From an uncultured Clostridia bacterium (lineage in GTDB: Bacteria; Bacillota; Clostridia; Oscillospirales; Ruminococcaceae): 20,160 bases of DNA. The translations under genes were made by a program, and so were the position numbers. Position 1 is the stretch's first letter. Each line of letters opens with the position of its first letter. This document shows positions 15,135 to 20,160 of this stretch, in pieces. A model generated the notes under the pieces. The model ran no database searches. It saw only the letters and a list, made by a program, of their open reading frames with translations, and was not told where the DNA came from. The stretch is taken from assembly GCA_947632425.1 (NCBI GenBank), contig CANRPG010000013.1, forward strand, positions 1 to 20,160, given 5' to 3'.

Positions 15135-15332
15135 ATGACAGTTACAAAAAGCAGCGTTATTGGCGATATACTGGACGAAGCGCCGCAGCTTGCCGAATAT
15201 TTTTTTGAAATAGGTATGCACTGCCTCGGCTGCCCCCATTCAAGAGGGGAAACGGTTGAGCAGGCTTGCGCGGCGCACGGTACTGATGCCGATGAGCTGG
15301 TAAAGAAGCTCAATAACGCATTGGAAGGCTGA
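15135..15332 (+). CDS. DUF1858 domain protein
   Basis: This is a 65-residue cytoplasmic protein of the DUF1858 family (also named as a hybrid-cluster-protein-associated disulfide domain). The N-terminal VTKSSVIGDILDEAPQLAEY and central FFEIGMHCLGCPHSRGETVE, with its CxxC (C30, C33), are diagnostic. The cysteine pair suggests redox or metal binding, but the biochemical role is not established. I chose the ATG at 15135, with AGAAAGGAAG just upstream and a promoter beginning at 15070, over a TTG at 15063 that would lie upstream of that promoter. A GAAA-loop hairpin follows before trmK. Confidence 0.88.
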   Translation: MTVTKSSVIGDILDEAPQLAEYFFEIGMHCLGCPHSRGETVEQACAAHGTDADELVKKLNNALEG

Positions 15333-15344
15333 ATCTGTGAAAAT

Positions 15345-15376
15345 GCGTCCGCCGAAAGGTGGGCGCAGTGCATTTT
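15345..15376 (+). terminator. GAAA-tetraloop hairpin between the DUF1858 gene and trmK
   Basis: GCGTCCGCC (15345-15353) and GGTGGGCGC (15358-15366) form nine pairs (two G-U) closed by a GAAA loop. An outer AAAAT/ATTTT pairing is possible, and the 3' side ends in TTTT. It could be a leaky terminator or an RNA-stabilising structure, lying 12-20 nt before the trmK ATG. Confidence 0.5.
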
Positions 15377-15387
15377 AAGGGGAAATT

Positions 15388-16068
15388 ATGTCAGGATTAA
15401 AAGAGCTTACGGATAAAAGGCTGCTGGCTTGCGCGGCTTTTGTTTCGGGCGGCGGAATAGTCTGCGATGTGGGTACGGATCATGCGTATTTGCCGTGCTA
15501 TCTTGTGAAAAACGGCGTGTGCAAAAGGGCGGTGGCGGCTGATGTGAACCCGTCTCCGCTGGCGGCGGCTAAGGAAAATATACAACGGGCAGGTCTTGAA
15601 GATAAAATAGATACTGTTTTGTCGGACGGGCTTGACGGCATTTCGCCCAAAGGCATTACAGACGTTGTGATCGCAGGCATGGGCGGCGAGCTTATTGCAG
15701 ATATTTTAGGCAGAGGAAAAGCGTTTTACGGCGCGCGGTTTATCTTGCAGCCGATGACCAAACCCGAGCGTTTGAGACAGTGGCTGTGGGAAAACGGTTT
15801 TGAGATAACCTGCGAGCGAGCCTGCAAAGAGGAAATTTATTACACAGTTATGCTGGTTAAGTACACAGGCAAAAACACAGAGTACACCGCGGCACAGAGC
15901 TATATAGGCGCGCTTGAAGGCAATACGGACGACGACAAAGACTATATTTCAAAGCAGGCAGAGCGTTTGCGCAAAAAGGGCGAAGGATTGAAGAAAAGCG
16001 GCTCTACAGAGGCTGAAAAATATATGCAGCTGGCAGAAAAACTGGACAGATACACAAAACAGGGGTGA
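15388..16068 (+). CDS. trmK: tRNA (adenine(22)-N1)-methyltransferase TrmK
   Basis: TrmK methylates N1 of adenine 22 in the D arm of bacterial tRNAs using SAM. The 226-residue protein has the Rossmann motif I VCDVGTDHAYLP (25-36), a following acidic AADVNPSPLAAAKENI (50-65) and the catalytic-region motif VIAGMGGELI (94-103). A C-terminal helical part contains the charged KQAERLRKKGEGLKKS segment. The start ATG at 15388 follows AAGGGG. It is followed after 4 nt by the Nif3-like gene, a pairing conserved in many Firmicutes, so the two are almost certainly co-transcribed and perhaps translationally coupled. Confidence 0.93.
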   Translation: MSGLKELTDKRLLACAAFVSGGGIVCDVGTDHAYLPCYLVKNGVCKRAVAADVNPSPLAAAKENIQRAGLEDKIDTVLSDGLDGISPKGITDVVIAGMGGELIADILGRGKAFYGARFILQPMTKPERLRQWLWENGFEITCERACKEEIYYTVMLVKYTGKNTEYTAAQSYIGALEGNTDDDKDYISKQAERLRKKGEGLKKSGSTEAEKYMQLAEKLDRYTKQG

Positions 16069-16072
16069 CATT

Positions 16073-16825
16073 ATGAAAGTTCGCGAAATTTATGAATATA
16101 TAGACAAAATTGCGCCGTTTTCGCTTCAGGAGGGCTACGACAACAGCGGTCTTGTTATAGGCGGTATGGAAAGCGATGTGCAGCGCGTTCTGGTGGCTCT
16201 TGACGTGACGAAAGAGATAGCGCAGGAGGCGGCGCAGAAGGGCGCGCAGCTTATTGTTACGCACCATCCGCCTATTTTCAGGGCGATAAAGCGGCTTGAT
16301 ACGGAGTCGGTCGCGGTGTATCTTGCGGCGAGAGGCATAAACGTTATATCGGCGCACACGAATTTTGACAGCGCGGTGATGAACGATGTACTGTGCGAAA
16401 AGCTCGGTCTTTCGCCGATATTGCCGCTTCACACAGAAAACGGCGTGCCCTGCGGCTGCGTGTGCGAATGTATAGAAACTACTGCAAGCGATATGGCAAA
16501 GAAGATAAAGAATGTGCTTGGCTGCAAGGTGGTGCGCTGCTGCGACAGCGGAAAGAATATCGGCAAAGTGGCGGTGTGCTCGGGCAGCGGCGGCGATTTT
16601 CTGGAAGATGCCATAAAGCACGGCTGCGATGCGTTCATAACGGGCGACGTGAAGCACAGCGTTTTTATCGATGCGCACAACGCCTCGCTGACGGTGTTTG
16701 ACGCAGGGCATTTTCATACCGAGAATATTTTCTGCGAAAAGATGAGAGAATTGCTGATTGAGGGGCTTTCGGTGCAGTGCGAAATTGCTGCAAATGATCG
16801 AGATATTTTGAATTACGAGGTCTGA
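16073..16825 (+). CDS. Nif3-like dinuclear metal centre protein (GTP cyclohydrolase 1 type 2 homologue)
   Basis: The 250-residue protein has the family's metal-binding motifs: LIVTHHPP (60-67), ISAHTNFD (92-99) and, near the C-terminus, DAGHFHTE (210-217). It is the short form that lacks the PII-like insert found in the roughly 370-residue Bacillus homologues. The biochemical role of Nif3/YqfO proteins is not settled; GTP cyclohydrolase activity has been reported for one homologue. It lies 4 nt after trmK and ends 3 nt before rqcH, so it is part of the same transcript. Confidence 0.92.
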   Translation: MKVREIYEYIDKIAPFSLQEGYDNSGLVIGGMESDVQRVLVALDVTKEIAQEAAQKGAQLIVTHHPPIFRAIKRLDTESVAVYLAARGINVISAHTNFDSAVMNDVLCEKLGLSPILPLHTENGVPCGCVCECIETTASDMAKKIKNVLGCKVVRCCDSGKNIGKVAVCSGSGGDFLEDAIKHGCDAFITGDVKHSVFIDAHNASLTVFDAGHFHTENIFCEKMRELLIEGLSVQCEIAANDRDILNYEV

Positions 16826-16828
16826 ATT

Positions 16829-18592
16829 ATGGCTTTGGACGGAATTTTTCTTTCTGTCGTGCGGCGAGAGCTTGTGCGGCTGATAGGCGGCAGAGTTGAC
16901 AAAATTTATCAGCCTGCGCGCGAAGAAATTATAATGACATTGCGCACGCGCGAGGGGAGCGAAAAGCTGCTTTTCAATTCCTCCGCCAACGATGCGCGCG
17001 TACACATAACGAACGCGGCGGCAGAGAACCCGAAAACGCCGCCTATGTTTTGTATGCTGCTGAGAAAGCGGCTCACTTCGGGCAAGCTGACTGATATACG
17101 ACAAGACGGCTGCGAGAGGGTGCTTTATTTTGATTTTGACTGTGTAAACGAGCTTGGCGATAAGTGCCGCCTCACGCTGGCAATTGAGATAATGGGCAGG
17201 TGCTCAAACCTTATACTCATAGGCGAACAGGGTAAAATTTTGGACTGCATAAAGCGCGTAACGCCTGATGTTTCCAGTGTTCGACCCGTGCTGCCCGGCA
17301 TGGTGTATGAGCCGCCGGCGCGGCAGCAAAGGCTTAGCATTTTTGAGTTTGACAAGCAAGTACTTAAAGAAAAGCTCGAAGATGCGCAGTATGCAGGCAG
17401 ACCGCTTGCAAAGGCTGTAGTAGCGGTGTTTGAGGGGGTTTCGCCGCTGTTCGCGCGCGAGGCTGAGTATTTTGCTTCTCGCGGCAGAGAAGCAGTGAGC
17501 GATAATTTGACGCAAGACGAGTTTGACAGGCTGTGCTTTTATCTGAAAAATACCGCTGAGTCGCTGAAAACAGGCAGTAACGTCTTTACGATAATAAAAA
17601 ACCGCGAGGGTGTGTTGAAAGATTTTTGCTTTACAGATATAAAGCAGTATGGCAGTCTGATGATAAGTATGCCGCAGGAAAGCGCCTGCCATACGCTTGA
17701 CAATTTTTATACACAAAGAGATGCAGATGCGCGCCGCAGACAGTGGGCGGACGACGTTTTCAAGCTGCTTGCACGCACCGAAGAGAGGATAAAGCGGCGT
17801 ATTGCAGGGCAGCAGCAGGAGCTGGCGCAGTGCGCAAAACGCGATGAGCTGAAGATGTGCGGCGACCTTATCATGGCGAACCTCTACCGGCTTGAAAAGG
17901 GGCAGGAGAGCGCGCAGCTAGAGAATTTTTATGCGGAAGATATGCCGCTTGTGCTGATAAAGCTTGACAGGCGGCTGACACCGGCGCAGAACGCGCAGAA
18001 GTATTACGCTGAGTACCGCAAGGCTGACACGGCGGAGAAGAAGCTCGGGCAGCTTATTGCGGACGGCGAAAAGGAGCTGGAGTATATTGACAGCGTGTTT
18101 GACTCGCTGACGCGCGCCGCGAGCGAGGACGAAATTGCCTTGCTGCGCGAGGAACTGGAGCAGGAGGGCTATGCAAAGCACAGCAGAAAGCGGCAAAGTG
18201 CCAAGGTGCGCCAGCCGAAACCGCTGCATTTTGTATCAAGCGCGGGGTTTGATATTTACGTTGGCAGGAACAACCGCCAGAATGATAACCTCACGCTGAA
18301 AGACAGCAAAAAGGATGATATTTGGCTGCATGTGCATGGCATTGCAGGCTCGCACACTATAATTGCGTGCTCTGGCAGGCAGGTTGACGACCAGACGCTT
18401 TTGCAGGCGGCAAGGCTCGCGGCGCTGTACTCAAAGGCGAAAAATTCCTCGCAGGTGCCGGTCGATCACACCTATGTAAGGTACGTGAAGAAGCCTTCGG
18501 GTGCGCGCCCGGGAATGGTGATCTTCACGAACAACAAAACGCTTTTTGTAACGCCAAACGAGCAGGAAGCACAGCGGCTGGCGGTATCTTAA
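16829..18592 (+). CDS. rqcH: RqcH (NFACT family) ribosome quality-control factor
   Basis: RqcH binds stalled 50S subunits carrying peptidyl-tRNA and directs addition of C-terminal alanine tails that mark the chain for degradation. The 587-residue protein has NFACT-N (opening MALDGIFLSVVRRELVRLIG; GGRVDKIYQP at 20-29; PPMFCMLLRKRL at 71-82), two helix-rich middle parts with coiled coil (about 300-445), and NFACT-R at about 470-580 (DIYVGRNNRQNDNLTL, DDIWLHVHGIAGSH, PVDHTYVRYVKKPSG). Where Bacillus RqcH has the Asp97-Arg98 pair needed for tRNA binding, this protein has Glu96-Arg97. Older databases call it a fibronectin-binding protein. It starts 3 nt after the Nif3-like gene and ends 31 nt before gtrA. 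Confidence 0.94.
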   Translation: MALDGIFLSVVRRELVRLIGGRVDKIYQPAREEIIMTLRTREGSEKLLFNSSANDARVHITNAAAENPKTPPMFCMLLRKRLTSGKLTDIRQDGCERVLYFDFDCVNELGDKCRLTLAIEIMGRCSNLILIGEQGKILDCIKRVTPDVSSVRPVLPGMVYEPPARQQRLSIFEFDKQVLKEKLEDAQYAGRPLAKAVVAVFEGVSPLFAREAEYFASRGREAVSDNLTQDEFDRLCFYLKNTAESLKTGSNVFTIIKNREGVLKDFCFTDIKQYGSLMISMPQESACHTLDNFYTQRDADARRRQWADDVFKLLARTEERIKRRIAGQQQELAQCAKRDELKMCGDLIMANLYRLEKGQESAQLENFYAEDMPLVLIKLDRRLTPAQNAQKYYAEYRKADTAEKKLGQLIADGEKELEYIDSVFDSLTRAASEDEIALLREELEQEGYAKHSRKRQSAKVRQPKPLHFVSSAGFDIYVGRNNRQNDNLTLKDSKKDDIWLHVHGIAGSHTIIACSGRQVDDQTLLQAARLAALYSKAKNSSQVPVDHTYVRYVKKPSGARPGMVIFTNNKTLFVTPNEQEAQRLAVS

Positions 18593-18623
18593 CAGAGTAA
18601 AAGAAAGTACAGGAGAAATTATT

Positions 18624-19127
18624 ATGACAGAAAATGAAAATAATTTGCAGACCGAAAAAACGGACATTTTCGACAGGATAATGGCGCTGCCGTTTTTCAG
18701 ACTGTTTGAAAAGCCCTATAAAAAGTACAAGGATATACTGCTTTATCTGTTCTTTGGCGTGCTTACAACGCTGGTGAATTTTGTGGTATTCTTCCTGCTG
18801 GGCGAAAACGTGGCAGGGCTTAACGTGCACATTGCAAACTCAGTCGCGTGGGTGGCAGGCGTTGCTTTTGCATATGTGACCAACAGAACTTGGGTGTTCA
18901 AAGAGCACGCCGAAACCAGAGACGGCATAATTAAAGAAGTGCTGAGTTTTACGGGAGGCAGGCTGTTCACATACGGTTTTGAAGAAGCAATGCTGCTCAT
19001 TTTTGTCACATGGTTGAAATTCGATGAGCTTATTATAAAGGTGATAGCCGCCGTCGGAGTGGTGGTGCTCAACTACATTATCAGCAAGGTGATCGTCTTT
19101 AAAAAAGGCGGAAAAGAGGGTAAATAA
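18624..19127 (+). CDS. GtrA-family membrane protein
   Basis: The 167-residue protein has four predicted membrane spans (about 37-58, 66-86, 112-131 and 137-158) and the GtrA-type pattern: FFGVLTTLVNFVVFFLL at the first span, AYVTNRTWVFKE after the second, and YIISKVIVFK at the end. Many members help move polyprenyl-phosphate-linked sugars across the membrane for decorating cell-surface polymers. No glycosyltransferase is adjacent in the window, so the substrate is unknown. The start ATG at 18624 follows AGGAGA. Its stop codon directly abuts the ATG of the next gene, indicating an operon. Confidence 0.88.
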   Translation: MTENENNLQTEKTDIFDRIMALPFFRLFEKPYKKYKDILLYLFFGVLTTLVNFVVFFLLGENVAGLNVHIANSVAWVAGVAFAYVTNRTWVFKEHAETRDGIIKEVLSFTGGRLFTYGFEEAMLLIFVTWLKFDELIIKVIAAVGVVVLNYIISKVIVFKKGGKEGK

Positions 19128-19379
19128 ATGGACGAATTTATTGAAAACCTGCTCATAATATTATGGGCGGGAGGCGCGATGTTGCTGGTGGTTTTGCCGC
19201 TTTCAGCCGCGTGTGGTGTATTTGCGTTATTCCTGCAAAAGTATAAAAAAGCAACCGATACAGAGCAAAAAAGCAAGTATAAATTCCGCGCTATAATTTC
19301 GGGGATCATAGCGGCGTTTGTGCTGCTTGTGTATGTTATACTGGCGCTTATATTTATGCAGTCTATTGCATATATGTGA
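19128..19379 (+). CDS. Small membrane protein of unknown function, two spans
   Basis: An 83-residue protein with two hydrophobic spans (about 8-36 and 54-77) separated by a charged loop (QKYKKATDTEQKSKYKFR). I do not recognise a family. It begins immediately after the gtrA stop codon with no gap and is followed 15 nt later by another small membrane ORF, so expression is coupled to gtrA. Confidence 0.72.
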   Translation: MDEFIENLLIILWAGGAMLLVVLPLSAACGVFALFLQKYKKATDTEQKSKYKFRAIISGIIAAFVLLVYVILALIFMQSIAYM

Positions 19380-19394
19380 CAAGGAGATTTTTGT

Positions 19395-19532
19395 ATGAAA
19401 GAAAAAACATTTCGTATAGTAGTATCTGTGGTGGTCGCGCTGGGTATGCTTTCAACCGCGATATTGCTGGCTGTTACATACTATCTGCACGGGCATTGTT
19501 CTATAATAAGCTTTATAGCAAACGGTGGCTGA
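19395..19532 (+). CDS. 45-residue single-span membrane peptide
   Basis: ATG at 19395 follows a good AAGGAG (19381-19386) at 8 nt, and the ORF ends with TGA at 19530-19532. The peptide starts MKEKTFRIVVSVVVALGMLS, has one membrane span (about 8-30) and a short tail ending SFIANGG. No family is recognised. The fit between two operon genes (15 nt after one, 1 nt before the next) and the ribosome site make it a likely real gene; it may help assemble or anchor the neighbouring membrane proteins. Confidence 0.6.
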   Translation: MKEKTFRIVVSVVVALGMLSTAILLAVTYYLHGHCSIISFIANGG

Positions 19533-19533
19533 T

Positions 19534-20160
19534 ATGGCAGATGTGAAAAATAAGAGAAAGCTGCTCTTAAAGCAGCTTGCGGTGATATTTTTGCTGATAG
19601 CTTTTTTCGCCGCGCTTGACATAGCTATTTTTGAGGTGTGCACAAAACGGTGCATGAGCAGCAAGAGCGCCGCGCTTCAGGCAAAGGCAGTAGATCTGGA
19701 CAAGTATCTGCCGTTTGGCGAAAATACCCTTGCAGCGACGGTAGACACCGATTTTCGTCTTGAAGGAGAGCTGCCTGTGATAGACGGAGCCGCCGCGCTG
19801 TACCCTGTTTTTTCGGGGATAGTTGGTTCTGTATACCCCGAAGGATCAGTGCATTTTGACGGCGATAACTTCACGGCGGAGAGCAAGCTGCAATTTCGCA
19901 ACACGCTGAGGGCGTATACGGCGGTGGTTGACGGCGATGCCGACATAGTTTTCTGCGCCGCGCCCTCAAAAGAACAGCTGGAATATGCAGCGAATAATGG
20001 CGTAGAACTGGAGCTTGTGCCGGTCGGCAGAGAAGCGTTTGTGTTCATAGTCAACGCCGAGAACCCCGTCAGCGACCTGACGGTGCAGCAGGTGAAAGAC
20101 ATTTTTGCAGGCAAGATCAGGCGCTGGTCTGAGGTCGGCGGCAGCGGCAGGCTCATCAGC
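19534..20160 (+). CDS. Membrane-anchored PstS-like substrate-binding protein, 3' end missing
   Basis: The reading frame from ATG 19534 stays open to the right edge (209 codons seen). After a basic N-terminus there is one uncleaved-looking membrane span (about 15-33), then an extracellular domain with PstS/PBP-like features: PVIDGAAALYPVFSGIV (81-97), GDADIVFCAAPSKEQL (134-149), and VGREAFVFIVNAENPVSDLT (164-183) followed by VKDIFAGKIRRWSEVGG. PstS proteins capture phosphate for an ABC importer, and the same fold is used in sensors. A membrane anchor rather than a lipoprotein signal suggests a tethered receptor or a variant binding protein. It starts 1 nt after the small ORF upstream, with only a weak ribosome site, so translation is probably coupled. 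Whether pst permease genes follow cannot be seen. Confidence 0.82.
   Translation, partial: MADVKNKRKLLLKQLAVIFLLIAFFAALDIAIFEVCTKRCMSSKSAALQAKAVDLDKYLPFGENTLAATVDTDFRLEGELPVIDGAAALYPVFSGIVGSVYPEGSVHFDGDNFTAESKLQFRNTLRAYTAVVDGDADIVFCAAPSKEQLEYAANNGVELELVPVGREAFVFIVNAENPVSDLTVQQVKDIFAGKIRRWSEVGGSGRLIS

Noticed and set aside
16004..17104. 366-codon open frame on the - strand
   Set aside because: Covers trmK/Nif3/rqcH in antisense; rich in Arg, His and Cys without domains, typical of a shadow frame.
1..20160. Mobile elements, CRISPR arrays, rRNA or phage genes
   Set aside because: No transposase or integrase, spaced direct-repeat array, or rRNA-like sequence was seen on either strand.

Overview
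The window comes from a low-to-mid GC Gram-positive anaerobe of the Clostridia, most likely an Oscillospiraceae/Ruminococcus-like gut or rumen bacterium. I infer this from the gene content (a division and cell-wall cluster with a PASTA-domain PBP and a meso-diaminopimelate-type MurE; a DivIVA-like protein; RqcH; TrmK), the AGGAGG-type Shine-Dalgarno sites, frequent ATA isoleucine codons, and TTG/GTG starts. All recognised genes lie on the + strand. No insertion sequence, phage gene, CRISPR array or rRNA was seen.

Region 1 (1-10369) is the division and cell-wall (dcw) cluster: a transpeptidase PBP cut by the left edge, murE, murF, ftsW, murG, murA, ftsQ/divIB and ftsZ. The genes before ftsZ are tightly packed and probably co-transcribed. 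A weak terminator overlaps the end of ftsQ, and ftsZ has its own near-consensus promoter. The products make UDP-MurNAc-peptide precursors (MurA, MurE, MurF), lipid II (MurG) and septal peptidoglycan (FtsW plus PBP) under FtsQ and the Z ring. mraY, murD, murB, murC and ftsA are not in this segment.

Region 2 (10370-11588) holds the ftsZ terminator, a strong promoter, a 23-codon leader ORF beginning MNPDP, and a CorA-type divalent-cation transporter. The leader and the RNA around it look like a translation-coupled Mg2+ sensor resembling enterobacterial MgtL. This is the most interesting system in the window.

Region 3 (11589-15134) holds a DivIVA-like coiled-coil protein with its own promoter, a fumarase-type beta subunit without its alpha partner, a small sigma factor with a consensus promoter, a tRNA-like element, a double zinc-ribbon protein, and an intergenic segment with several strong inverted repeats.

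Region 4 (15135-18592) holds a DUF1858 protein followed by trmK, a short Nif3-like protein and rqcH. The last three abut within 3-4 nt and link tRNA modification and ribosome-associated quality control.

Region 5 (18593-20160) holds a GtrA-family membrane protein, two small membrane proteins and a membrane-anchored PstS-like binding protein cut by the right edge. They are closely spaced and probably form one operon of unknown purpose.
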